Shown: one piece after another, positions 35,734 to 42,746 of the stretch
Position numbering within the stretch: the first letter of the stretch is position 1
Layout of the letters: each line of letters starts with the position of its first letter
NCBI GenBank assembly: GCA_016214845.1
Contig: JACRMS010000035.1
Location: 1-64,000, forward strand
Source of the DNA: Nitrospirota bacterium
GTDB lineage: Bacteria; Nitrospirota; Thermodesulfovibrionia; UBA6902
Direction: 5' to 3'
DNA: 64,000 nt
Position numbers and translations under genes: made by a program
The notes under the pieces: generated by a model
What the model was told of the DNA's origin: nothing
Seen by the model: the letters and a program-made list of their open reading frames with translations, nothing else
The model's database searches: none

Positions 35734-36147
35734 CTATTTCAAGGCGTTTGTGACCCAATCCTGAAAGGCCATTTCCCTGATGGAAGACTGTATTGCAGGA
35801 GATGCGGCATACTTCCTCCTGTCGGCCTTTTTCTCAATCCTGTCTTTAAGCTTGTTCACGAGTATGTTTGTTTCGATAAAATCTTCAAACGTCTCGACAG
35901 TGACGCCGTTGGCCTTCAGCCAGTTCTCTGTGTCTCTTGCGGAGACAAGCCCGTTAAGCAGGCGGAATGAGTCCGCTGCCTTCTGGAGTTCAGCGGATGA
36001 AACCCTCACACCCATCTGCTTTGCCGCATTTGAGGCAACCTTTCTCTTGACCACTTCGTTAAGGGCCGGCTGAAAACCCCCCATTATTCTCATGTAATCG
36101 ACTACCTCGGCAACTGCGATTTCGATCTCAGCATTCTTCTTTTTCAC
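35734..36147 (-). CDS. SurA-N-like protein without a PPIase domain
   Basis: A 137-residue helical protein. It aligns with the first 120 and last 15 residues of its neighbour at 36192-36935 (EVV...G near the start; a DSF..L.GL.. A..T..WL. middle; a final MAFQDWV.. like LFYQWV..). The parvulin PPIase domain present in the neighbour is missing, so it looks like a shortened paralogue. GTG start at 36147 behind AGGAGGGA. No signal peptide. Inferred to be a chaperone or scaffold for the peptides exported from this region. Confidence 0.6.
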   Translation of the reverse strand: MKKKNAEIEIAVAEVVDYMRIMGGFQPALNEVVKRKVASNAAKQMGVRVSSAELQKAADSFRLLNGLVSARDTENWLKANGVTVETFEDFIETNILVNKLKDRIEKKADRRKYAASPAIQSSIREMAFQDWVTNALK

Positions 36148-36191
36148 GATAAGTCCCTCCTTTTTGTTTTATCGAAAGATTAATACGACTG

Positions 36192-36935
36192 TCAAAGTCC
36201 TGTCTTTATACCGTCCTTTGTGAACTGTGATACCCATTGGTAGAAAAGCCTGTTCTTTATTCTCTCAATTACGACGTCATTTAATTCCGCCTTTACAATT
36301 TTCTCAACAAGGACCAACTGCTGGAAATCTTCACCCCTGAAGGGGCCAAGAACATCTCCGGCAGAGGCGTTAAACACCTTTGCCGAGATCTCCGGCACAA
36401 GCGCGGCGCGTGTCACTTCTCCAACGTATCCGCCATAATTTTTTGTTTCTTCATCTATTGAATACGTTCTGGCAAGTTTGTGAAAATCGGCCCCGTCCTC
36501 AGTTATCTGCATCAGGATCTCATTTGCAAGGCTTTCATCACTGACAACAATAACAGAGATCACGGCCGTGTCAAAATCAGGGCGGTTATTGATAAAAAAT
36601 TCCCGGACCTTTTTTTCATCAGCCAGCGTTTCCCTGACAGGACCGACCAGCACCGCGGACTCGCAGAAACTTTCAAAATCCTCTTCGGAAAGACCGGCAT
36701 CCTGCAGAAACCTGTATGTTTCTTCGGCGGTGTCCAGTCCGCGCATTTCCCTGAAGCTGTCGGAGAAATCCTGCAGGGCCTCATCGGAGGGAGTGATCCC
36801 TGAGAGTTCAGCTTTTTTAATGACCTCTTTTGCGATTATGATTTGAGTAAAAATGTTCTGTGCCTGTCCGGACAGGGCGAGGTATTTTACGACTTCTTCC
36901 GGAGTGACGTCGCCGTCAGAATAATTTATTTTCAA
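36192..36935 (-). CDS. Cytoplasmic SurA-like peptidyl-prolyl isomerase (parvulin type)
   Basis: A 247-residue protein with a helical SurA-N-like part and a parvulin domain (about 105-205: ILMQI.EDGADFHKLARTYS, then GGYVGEV and GDVLGPF). I chose TTG 36935 because AGGGGAA is six bases upstream and because the promoter at 36964-36992 would start RNA downstream of the earlier in-frame ATG at 36995. No signal peptide is seen, so it would act in the cytoplasm or be exported by another route. Parvulin-like proteins are sometimes found in peptide export gene clusters; a role in keeping precursors unfolded is inference. Confidence 0.7.
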   Translation of the reverse strand: MKINYSDGDVTPEEVVKYLALSGQAQNIFTQIIIAKEVIKKAELSGITPSDEALQDFSDSFREMRGLDTAEETYRFLQDAGLSEEDFESFCESAVLVGPVRETLADEKKVREFFINNRPDFDTAVISVIVVSDESLANEILMQITEDGADFHKLARTYSIDEETKNYGGYVGEVTRAALVPEISAKVFNASAGDVLGPFRGEDFQQLVLVEKIVKAELNDVVIERIKNRLFYQWVSQFTKDGIKTGL

Positions 36936-36963
36936 GATATTTCCCCTTTGAAAAAATATGTAT

Positions 36964-36992
36964 AATTTAAGCACCCTATCTTTTTTTGTCAA
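36964..36992 (-). promoter_or_regulatory. Sigma-70 promoter of the SurA-like gene pair
   Basis: Minus strand TTGACA (36992-36987), 17-base spacer, TAAATT (36969-36964). It sets the RNA start near 36957 and so supports the TTG start at 36935. Confidence 0.6.
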
Positions 36993-37148
36993 CATAACGC
37001 ACTGGTGTTACGGAAAAAACTTGCAATAGGACATTCTATTGATGATAATACCACAGTCATGCCGGAGGTCCTGCGGGGGCGTCTATGTGTTTGTTCTTCT
37101 CAACGCGTTACTCGTGTTGTAAATTTTAAGAGTGAGGAAAATCGTGCT

Positions 37149-39230
37149 ATGAAATCATCAAACTCACAGATAGATGTTGCTTTGGTCAGCATGCCTTTTT
37201 TTGCGCTCGATGTTCCGGCTATGGGACTCAGTTTGTTAAAGGCCAGGCTCACCGAGTCGAATATTTCATCGAGGGTCTTTTATTTCGGCTTTCTCTTTGC
37301 TGAGATGGTCGGCCAGGAGCGATATCTCAATGTGCTTATGGACCATTTTAGACTCTCTGATTGGGTCTTTACGAAGGCGCTGTTTGATGACAGGAGCCGC
37401 TCTCTTGAGGAAGTGATCCGGGAAATAAAAAAATATCTCGAAAAATATTCAATGAATGTTGATGTGACGAAATCAGAGATAAAGGACTTCGTTTCGTCCC
37501 GATACTTTAAGACCCAGCTTACCTCTGCAAAAATGGTTGAAAAAAAGGCGGACCTGTTTCTGAATAAATGTCTTAAGGAGGTTTTACGACATAAGCCGCG
37601 AATCGTAGGGTTTTCTTCAACGTTTCAGCAGCATATCTCATCTCTCGACCTTGCCAGGCGCATAAAAGAGAGGGCGCCGGAGACTTACATCATTTTCGGA
37701 GGCGCAAACTGCCGGGGCAGCCAGGGGATCGAGCTGCTTAAGCAGTTCCCATTTATCGACGCTGTTTTTTTAGGTGAAGCGGATGACGTGTTCCCTGAAA
37801 TGATAGGGAGGGTCTTGAAAAAGGATTCGGTGGCCGGCCTGCCCGGGGTATACACTCGTGAGAATACTATCGCCGTTTCTGAAAACGGATGCTATCCCAG
37901 CGCATGGGTGCGCGATCTGGACAAACTGCCCTATCCGGATTTTGACGATTACTTCGAGCGAATCAAATCGAGTCCGCTTAAGCTTAAGAACAATCCGAAA
38001 CTGGCATGTGAGACCGCGAGGGGATGCTGGTGGGGCAAATGCCTGTTTTGCGGCATGGACCACGCAAATACTGTCTACAGGGGCAAGTCTAACAAGCGTG
38101 CTCTTGATGAGCTTGAATGCCTGTGCAAAAAGTATCCCACGCGCCTTGTCCTCATGACCGACGATGTCATTGACATGAAACTCTTTAAGAATTTCATCCC
38201 CGGTCTTGCCTCGCGCAGGCTCGATATCGACCTATTATATGAAGTGCGGGCCAATCTAAAAAAAGATCATGTCCGGGACTTGAGCCGGGCAAGAGTTAAC
38301 CTTGTCGGGTGCGGCATCGAAAGCCTAAGTACTCCTACCCTTAAGCTCATGCAGAAAGGGGTAACCGCTGTACAGAATATCCAGCTTCTCAAATGGTGCA
38401 GGGAAATGGGGATCACGGTGTCGTGGAATATACTTTGCGGCTTCCCCGGCGAAGCACCCGAAGAATATGATCTCATGGCAAAGCTCATGCCTTTGCTATA
38501 TCATTTGGTGCCGCCAAAGATATTAAAGTTCCATCTCATTCGCTTCAGCGTCTATTTTGACAACCCGAAGCAATTCAGCCTCACAAATATCCGGCCTTCC
38601 CCTTTGTACAAATACATCTATCCCTTTGATGAAAAAGCTATCTCAAATCTGGCACTTGATTTCACCTACGATTATTCCCCTCCCTTGAGGGGAGGGGATG
38701 AAGGGGAGGGTGGAAATTATGAAGAATACACCATGCCCATGCGTAAGATGGTCGACGAGTGGAACGCAGTTTTCAGCAGGAGCTATCTATGCTCCTTCGA
38801 TGACGGCGAAAGGCTTTTCATATGGGACGAAAGGCCGGTTGCCGCGAACCCACTCACAGTCTTTACAGGCGTTGAGCGCCTTGTGTATGCGGGGTGCGAT
38901 GCCGCGACGGACATAAAAGGATTGCGTCGCGAAATAGAGGACTACACAGGCGATAAGTGGAAGAAAAAAGACATCGAGAAAATTATGGAGCCCATGGTAG
39001 AAGCGGGTTTGATGTTCAGTGAAGACAACAAATACCTCAGCTTGGTTGTTTCCAGCAGCGCTCACTATCCCCCATCTGAGGTGAAACAGCGATTTGAAAA
39101 GTATCGCCTTGAATTAAAGGAAAAGAATAAACAAAAAGAGCTGTTAGGCAAAGTTACGCTCACCGAACTGCCTAAAGGGAAGAAAATCAGTGTAGACGAG
39201 ATAAAGAACGTGAAGCGGTTACGAAGGTAA
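37149..39230 (+). CDS. B12-binding radical SAM enzyme (RiPP C-methyltransferase-like) with leader-like C-terminal tail
   Basis: A 693-residue protein. The N-terminal half has a cobalamin-binding Rossmann fold (IVGFSSTFQQHISS, IIFGGANCRG, AVFLGEADDVFPEMI). The radical SAM domain follows, with Cys293, Cys298 and Cys301 in RGCWWGKCLFC, a CX4CX2C spacing instead of CX3CX2C. The architecture resembles RiPP-maturation radical SAM C-methyltransferases. The last 25 residues (LTELPKGKKISVDEIKNV) resemble the leaders of the precursors in this region but lack the Gly pair. Start 37149 has GTGAGGA upstream; an earlier GTG at 37005 gives non-family sequence. A repeat element is read in frame at 38675-38713. 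Confidence 0.78.
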   Translation: MKSSNSQIDVALVSMPFFALDVPAMGLSLLKARLTESNISSRVFYFGFLFAEMVGQERYLNVLMDHFRLSDWVFTKALFDDRSRSLEEVIREIKKYLEKYSMNVDVTKSEIKDFVSSRYFKTQLTSAKMVEKKADLFLNKCLKEVLRHKPRIVGFSSTFQQHISSLDLARRIKERAPETYIIFGGANCRGSQGIELLKQFPFIDAVFLGEADDVFPEMIGRVLKKDSVAGLPGVYTRENTIAVSENGCYPSAWVRDLDKLPYPDFDDYFERIKSSPLKLKNNPKLACETARGCWWGKCLFCGMDHANTVYRGKSNKRALDELECLCKKYPTRLVLMTDDVIDMKLFKNFIPGLASRRLDIDLLYEVRANLKKDHVRDLSRARVNLVGCGIESLSTPTLKLMQKGVTAVQNIQLLKWCREMGITVSWNILCGFPGEAPEEYDLMAKLMPLLYHLVPPKILKFHLIRFSVYFDNPKQFSLTNIRPSPLYKYIYPFDEKAISNLALDFTYDYSPPLRGGDEGEGGNYEEYTMPMRKMVDEWNAVFSRSYLCSFDDGERLFIWDERPVAANPLTVFTGVERLVYAGCDAATDIKGLRREIEDYTGDKWKKKDIEKIMEPMVEAGLMFSEDNKYLSLVVSSSAHYPPSEVKQRFEKYRLELKEKNKQKELLGKVTLTELPKGKKISVDEIKNVKRLRR
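38675..38713. repeat. GC-rich palindromic repeat, copy 2, inside the radical SAM gene
   Basis: CCCCTCCC-TTGA-GGGGAGGGG followed by ATGAAGGGG, nearly the same as the intergenic copy at 6037-6077. It is read in frame as SPPLRGGDEGEGG, a low-complexity insert between two conserved parts of the enzyme. Confidence 0.7.
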
Positions 39231-39235
39231 TGAAT

Positions 39236-39284
39236 GCCCAGCCTCACCATCCTTGCCCTCGAAGCAGGGATGGTGAGGTTGGGC
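39236..39284 (+). terminator. Long hairpin after the B12 radical SAM gene
   Basis: GCCCAGCCTCACCATCC (39236-39252) pairs with GGATGGTGAGGTTGGGC (39268-39284) over 17 positions with one G-U. No T-run follows, so it may protect the mRNA end or be a repeat and not a classical terminator. Confidence 0.5.
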
Positions 39285-39306
39285 TACTGCGTGGTTAGTA
39301 CGATTA

Positions 39307-39396
39307 CTATTTCCAATACGGCGATTTCATGTGCTGATTAAATGCAATAGGATTCACTGTAGGCGACCTCCACTCCGGCGATATCTCGCTTCCGTA
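39307..39396 (-). pseudogene. Degenerate second half of a RiPP core, beyond a premature stop
   Basis: In the same frame as the precursor at 39397-39519 but after its TAA, the DNA encodes ISPEWRSPTVNPIAFNQ then HMKSPYWK and a TAG at 39309-39307. The NPIAFN...P.WK motif is also at the end of the intact core at 42485-42661. A second NPIAFN copy is encoded in another frame at about 39409-39389. The two copies differ by a 2-base indel, which points to a tandem core repeat broken by frameshifts. Confidence 0.55.
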
Positions 39397-39519
39397 TTAA
39401 ACGCAATGGGATTTATACCTTGGAGTAATAATGCTGTCCACCCCGCCATAAACCTTCCTCAACTCCTCCTTGCTTACCTTCTGATCCTTCGGTAAATCTT
39501 TAATCTTGATCCTCGGCAT
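39397..39519 (-). CDS. RiPP precursor peptide, double-glycine leader, truncated core
   Basis: A 40-residue peptide too short for usual ORF calling. The leader is MPRIKIKDLPKDQK then VSKEELRKVYGG (GG at 25-26), and the present core is only 14 residues (VDSIITPRYKSHCV). AAAAGGAGG precedes the ATG and a promoter lies at 39553-39581. The leader is fully conserved, but the core is cut by a TAA and longer core sequence follows out of reach (39307-39396). It may still be expressed as a short peptide or be a decaying gene. Confidence 0.6.
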   Translation of the reverse strand: MPRIKIKDLPKDQKVSKEELRKVYGGVDSIITPRYKSHCV

Positions 39520-39552
39520 GATGATTCCTCCTTTTGTTGAGTATTGTTAATC

Positions 39553-39588
39553 ATATTAATCGATTTAAGCCGAGTTATCAAGCAGAAA
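39553..39588 (-). promoter_or_regulatory. Promoter of the precursor gene at 39397
   Basis: Minus strand TTGATA (39581-39576), 17-base spacer, TAATAT (39558-39553), with a TTTCTGCTTGA box over the -35. The layout is the same as at 42691-42726, including ATTAATATGATTAA over the -10. Confidence 0.6.
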
Positions 39589-39647
39589 AATCAAAAAATG
39601 GCCGTGAGTTTACAATAAATTATTCAGGAAATCAAAATTTATCATTA

Positions 39648-39704
39648 TTGACATGGCCGTATAATGTGTATACACTTAATTGCAAGTGGTGTCATATTAT
39701 ACGG
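39648..39704 (+). promoter_or_regulatory. Promoter and operator of the AbiE toxin-antitoxin operon
   Basis: TTGACA (39648-39653), 17-base spacer, TACACT (39671-39676). A perfect palindrome GTGTATACAC (39666-39675) covers the -10, and outer arms CCGTATAAT (39657-39665) and ATTATACGG (39696-39704) form a 9-base inverted repeat. AbiEi antitoxins are known to repress their own promoter by binding inverted repeats. Confidence 0.7.
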
Positions 39705-39714
39705 GGGCAGTATA

Positions 39715-40317
39715 ATGAAAAATAATACGCAGCGCATGATTAATTATTTTAAAAACCAGGGTGGGGTTGTGCGCTTTTCTTCTGTCCTGAAAGCAGGTTT
39801 CCATCCCGATTCAGTTACTGCACTTGTTAAAGAGGGGAAGGTGGAAAAAATTGCCAGGGGACTTTATTGCCTGACTGACTTTGAATTTGCTTCCCATCCC
39901 GACCTCGTGACTGCTTCTCTTCAGGCGCCCAAGGGTGTCATTTGTCTCATCTCTGCTCTTGCATTTCATGAAGCGACAAATGAGATACCTCGCGTTGTTG
40001 ACCTTGCTATTCCGCGTATATCACGTTCTTATAAAATTACATATCCCCCGGTAACGTTCTATCGCTTCGCACAAGAAGCCTGGAAAGCGGGAATTGAAAA
40101 GCATGAAATAGAGGGATATTCAATAAGGGTGTATAGTCTTGCCAAAACAATAGCTGATTGTTTTAAATTTCGTAATAAGATAGGTGTGAATGTTGCCAGA
40201 GACGCGCTTAAAATCGCTATAACGGAGAAGGGAGTAAAACCAAAAGAGATTATGCAATATGCTAAAATTTGCCGGGTCAATAATGTCATGAAGCCGATAC
40301 TCGAAGCCATGCTATGA
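39715..40317 (+). CDS. AbiEi-family antitoxin/transcriptional repressor
   Basis: A 200-residue protein with an N-terminal winged helix (MINYFKNQGGVVRFSSVLKA, VEKIARGLYCL) and the AbiEi C-terminal domain (SLAKTIADCFKFRNKIG.NVARDALK). It neutralises the AbiEii toxin and represses the operon. I chose ATG 39715, eight bases behind GGGGG, over an earlier in-frame start at 39664 that lies in the promoter. It overlaps the toxin gene by four bases. Operator palindromes are visible just upstream. Confidence 0.88.
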   Translation: MKNNTQRMINYFKNQGGVVRFSSVLKAGFHPDSVTALVKEGKVEKIARGLYCLTDFEFASHPDLVTASLQAPKGVICLISALAFHEATNEIPRVVDLAIPRISRSYKITYPPVTFYRFAQEAWKAGIEKHEIEGYSIRVYSLAKTIADCFKFRNKIGVNVARDALKIAITEKGVKPKEIMQYAKICRVNNVMKPILEAML

Positions 40318-41228
40318 AAAAAGATATTAAAAATATAGAGGCCTCTGTTCGAGGGCAGCTCCAGAATAAGGCGAAAGAAACACATCGACCTTTTGCGGAA
40401 ATATTGCAATATTTCGGGATGGAAAGATTCCTTTATCGGCTGAGCCGTTCTGAATATGCCAATAGATTTATTCTCAAAGGCGCATTGATGTTTACAGTCT
40501 GGCATATCCCTCAGAGGAGGACCACTCTTGATATTGATTTCCTGGCGCGATTTGATAATCAGACAACAAGTATTGAGAAAATGGTAAAAGATGTTTGTAA
40601 AACTGATGTGATTCCTGACGGTCTTATATTTGATTACAATTCAGTGAAAGGACAGAGGATAAAGGAAGACGCGGATTATGAAAGAGTACGGGTGAAGTTT
40701 GCAGGATTTCTCCAGCGTTCCCGTATACCGATGCAGATTGATATCAGCTTCGGTGACAGCATTTTATCGGGGGCTAAAACAATCGAATACCCTGTTATTT
40801 TAGATTTTCCAATGCCCCGGCTAAAGGGATATCCGGCAGAGAGCGTTGTAAGCGAGAAGTTTGAGGCTATGGTTAAGCTTGGCGCTATTAACAGCAGAAT
40901 GAAAGATTTCTATGATATATGGCTTATGATGCGCCAGTTTGATTTCGATAGTTCAAAACTTGCCGAGGCATTAAAGAGAACTTTCACACATCGCAAGACG
41001 GCATTCCCCGATGGCAGGAATTTTTTCGCAGAAGATATCTATAACGAAAAATCCGATCGTCAGACACTTTGGAAAGCATTCTTGAACAAAGGAGATATAA
41101 AGCACACTCCTCAGGAGTTATCAGCAGTTGCAAAAGAGATAGAACAATTTCTCTTAAAACCGCTTGATGCTATCAAGAAAGAACAAAGATTTAACGAGCA
41201 ATGGACGGCTCCGGGGGCATGGAGATGA
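40314..41228 (+). CDS. AbiEii-family nucleotidyltransferase toxin
   Basis: A 304-residue protein with the AbiEii/AbiGii signature: FILKGALMFTVW, then RTTLDIDFLARF (the DXD metal-binding pair) and later KGYPAESVVSEKFEAMVKLG and RMKDFYDIWLM. AbiEii toxins transfer nucleotides, in studied cases to tRNA, and cause growth arrest or phage abortive infection. It overlaps the antitoxin by four bases and is complete. It sits inside the RiPP region, among other toxin-antitoxin genes. Confidence 0.88.
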   Translation: MKKDIKNIEASVRGQLQNKAKETHRPFAEILQYFGMERFLYRLSRSEYANRFILKGALMFTVWHIPQRRTTLDIDFLARFDNQTTSIEKMVKDVCKTDVIPDGLIFDYNSVKGQRIKEDADYERVRVKFAGFLQRSRIPMQIDISFGDSILSGAKTIEYPVILDFPMPRLKGYPAESVVSEKFEAMVKLGAINSRMKDFYDIWLMMRQFDFDSSKLAEALKRTFTHRKTAFPDGRNFFAEDIYNEKSDRQTLWKAFLNKGDIKHTPQELSAVAKEIEQFLLKPLDAIKKEQRFNEQWTAPGAWR

Positions 41229-41349
41229 TACCAATAAAGCCTAACACTTCTTCCTCTGTGTCTCGTGTCTCTGTGGTGAAAAGGCTTCTTGAAATCACAG
41301 TGAAATGTTATTATGAGTATATACAAGATGCTATCCGGGAGGACAAAAC

Positions 41350-41553
41350 ATGAATGACCAAGAGCTTCTTAATCGCATAACGTTTAATCCGGCGATATTT
41401 GGCGGCAAACCGATTATTCGGGGGATGCGAATAGCGGTAGAACATATTCTCGGAATGCTGGCTGCCGGTTCTACAACTGAGGAAATATTAGAAGGGTATC
41501 CTTATCTGGAAAAAGAAGATATACAGGCCTGCCTGGGCCTTAATTACCGTTGA
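41350..41553 (+). CDS. DUF433-family antitoxin-like protein, C-terminally shortened
   Basis: A 67-residue protein with the DUF433 sequence ITFNPAIFGGKPIIRGMRIAVEHIL and YLEKEDIQACL. The usual last residues (a YAARL-like end) are replaced by GLNYR and a stop. In intact pairs a DUF5615 PIN-like toxin follows; here the frame runs into the tail of a broken RiPP precursor on the opposite strand (41544-41615). So it is probably an orphan left by recombination. GGGAGGA precedes the ATG. Confidence 0.7.
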   Translation: MNDQELLNRITFNPAIFGGKPIIRGMRIAVEHILGMLAAGSTTEEILEGYPYLEKEDIQACLGLNYR

Positions 41554-41615
41554 GAGATTTCGAATAAGAGTTCGTACTGATCCTTCGGTAAATCTTTAAT
41601 CTTGATCCTCGGCAT
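41544..41615 (-). pseudogene. Remnant of a RiPP precursor (leader only)
   Basis: Minus strand: AAAGGAGA then ATG 41615, MPRIKIKDLPKDQ, the first half of the family-1 leader, which then runs into unrelated YELLFEISQR and a stop. The leader DNA is the same as in the gene at 39397-39519 up to the break. The break lies beside the shortened end of the DUF433 gene, so it marks a recombination junction. Confidence 0.7.
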
Positions 41616-41677
41616 AATGTTTGTCTCCTTTAAGTTGAAAATATTTCAGGTTGCGGTCAGGATTGAATTGAACCCGG

Positions 41678-41836
41678 CTACAACCAATTCTCAGGGTAGA
41701 GCAATACTTTCCGGTTTGCCTCCCATACGCTATAAGTTTGCATGATGCTCCAGGTCGCCCCCCCAAAAACCTTTTTTAATTCTTCTTTGCTGACTTTCTT
41801 GTCTTTCGGAAGGTCCTTAATTTTTATTTTTGCCAT
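41678..41836 (-). CDS. RiPP precursor peptide, double-glycine leader (family 1)
   Basis: A 52-residue peptide: MAKIKIKDLPKDKK, VSKEELKKVFGG (GG at 25-26), then a 26-residue core rich in aromatic residues (three Trp, two Tyr; ATWSIMQTYSVWEANRK start). I chose ATG 41836 behind GAGGAATT; the longer frame from 41881 adds 15 residues unlike the family. It lies 54 bases downstream of the RelE-like toxin gene on the same strand. No Cys is in the core, so sactionine or lanthionine bridges are not possible in this member. Confidence 0.75.
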   Translation of the reverse strand: MAKIKIKDLPKDKKVSKEELKKVFGGATWSIMQTYSVWEANRKVLLYPENWL

Positions 41837-41890
41837 GATAATTCCTCCGTGCTCAGTATGGATTTGGAGGGCAAACTTCAATCCGATAAG

Positions 41891-42157
41891 CTATTTGTAT
41901 GCGCCCCCTCTGAAATCGACTATATCAACAAAAATAGTTCTCGCTTCGGTATTAGGTTTCAAAATAATCCTTATCTTTCCTTTACGGATGCGATAATAAC
42001 CTGCCCATTCACCTTTCAATTTTTTTACGTCTATATTTATGTTTAAGCCGGTTATTCTCAGGATAAAGTCCTTGATCGAAGCCCTGACTTTATCTCTTAT
42101 CCCCTGCTCTTCAATAAAATCATTTGCCCTTTTTGAATATTCTATGTCCCAATTCAT
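41891..42157 (-). CDS. RelE/ParE-family toxin
   Basis: An 88-residue protein with the RelE/ParE fold: WDIEYSKRANDFIEEQ start, VKKLKGEWAGYYRIRKGKIR middle and a final strand TIFVDIVDFRG. RelE-type toxins cut mRNA at the ribosome and ParE-type ones poison gyrase; the sequence does not decide. It overlaps the antitoxin gene by four bases (ATGA). Confidence 0.85.
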   Translation of the reverse strand: MNWDIEYSKRANDFIEEQGIRDKVRASIKDFILRITGLNINIDVKKLKGEWAGYYRIRKGKIRIILKPNTEARTIFVDIVDFRGGAYK

Positions 42158-42348
42158 ATGGCGATTTTGTCGGCATATACGGCTTTCTTCTCAGGTTTTT
42201 TATAGCGCCGGGCAATATCGCTCATTTCCTTTACCGAGACATCAGGAAAGAACATAAGCCGCATCGTCATTAGCTCCTCTTCCAATGCCTCTTTCACGGA
42301 CTCCTTGATGATCGTCTTTAATTCCTCATGTCTGCTCGTGGTCGGCAT
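42154..42348 (-). CDS. Antitoxin partner of the RelE/ParE-like toxin
   Basis: A 64-residue acidic, helical protein (ELKTIIKESVKEALEEELMTMRL, then SVKEMSDIARRYKKPEKKAVY). No DNA-binding domain is clear to me. Gene order antitoxin-toxin with a four-base overlap and a conserved small size support the call. GGAGGATTAAA precedes the ATG. Confidence 0.78.
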   Translation of the reverse strand: MPTTSRHEELKTIIKESVKEALEEELMTMRLMFFPDVSVKEMSDIARRYKKPEKKAVYADKIAI

Positions 42349-42484
42349 ATTTTAATCCTCCTCATGCTTGTTCTTGTGACTTTAAGACTCATTTAATATA
42401 GGATACAATAAGGCCACAGAAAATTCCGGCTCCGGCATTGCCGCAATTACCGAACCGATCCGAGTTGCCGCTGCAACGGTCCTC

Positions 42485-42661
42485 TCAATATATCTTCCAA
42501 CTTGGCGGTACTGCAAGCGTATTGAACGCAACGGGATTCAATGGAGACAAGGTGCTGCTCTGAGTGCTGTAAGATAACGTCAGCCCGCCAAAAATCTTCT
42601 TCAACTCCTCCTTGCTCACCTTCTGATTCTTCGGTAAATCTTTAATCTTAATCCTTGCCAT
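42485..42661 (-). CDS. RiPP precursor peptide, double-glycine leader (family 1)
   Basis: A 58-residue peptide not found by simple ORF listing. MARIKIKDLPKNQK and VSKEELKKIFGG (GG at 25-26) form the leader; the 32-residue core is LTLSYSTQSSTLSPLNPVAFN then TLAVPPSWKIY. The NP(V/I)AFN...P.WK end is shared with the degenerate gene at 39307-39519. AGGAGGGC precedes the ATG. It lies 86 bases downstream of the HlyD stop on the same strand as the export genes and has its own promoter at 42691-42719. The many Ser and Thr residues and absence of Cys leave methylation, dehydration or heterocycles as options. Confidence 0.75.
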   Translation of the reverse strand: MARIKIKDLPKNQKVSKEELKKIFGGLTLSYSTQSSTLSPLNPVAFNTLAVPPSWKIY

Positions 42662-42690
42662 GATGATTGCCCTCCTTTATATTTTTAATC

Positions 42691-42726
42691 ATATTAATCA
42701 ACTTGAACTGGTTTATCAAGTGAAAA
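42691..42726 (-). promoter_or_regulatory. Promoter of the precursor gene at 42485, with shared box
   Basis: Minus strand TTGATA (42719-42714), 17-base spacer, TAATAT (42696-42691); the -35 is embedded in TTTTCACTTGA (42726-42716), as upstream of 35364. Confidence 0.65.
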
Positions 42727-42746
42727 GTCACGGGTTGCCCTTGCAA

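Noticed and set aside
37005..37148. N-terminal extension of the B12 radical SAM protein
   Set aside because: The extra 48 residues have no family resemblance, and ATG 37149 has a ribosome site directly before the conserved domain.
34757..42661. CRISPR array, because of the repeated leader-coding DNA
   Set aside because: The repeated units are start regions of separate genes with ribosome sites, at irregular distances of hundreds to thousands of bases.
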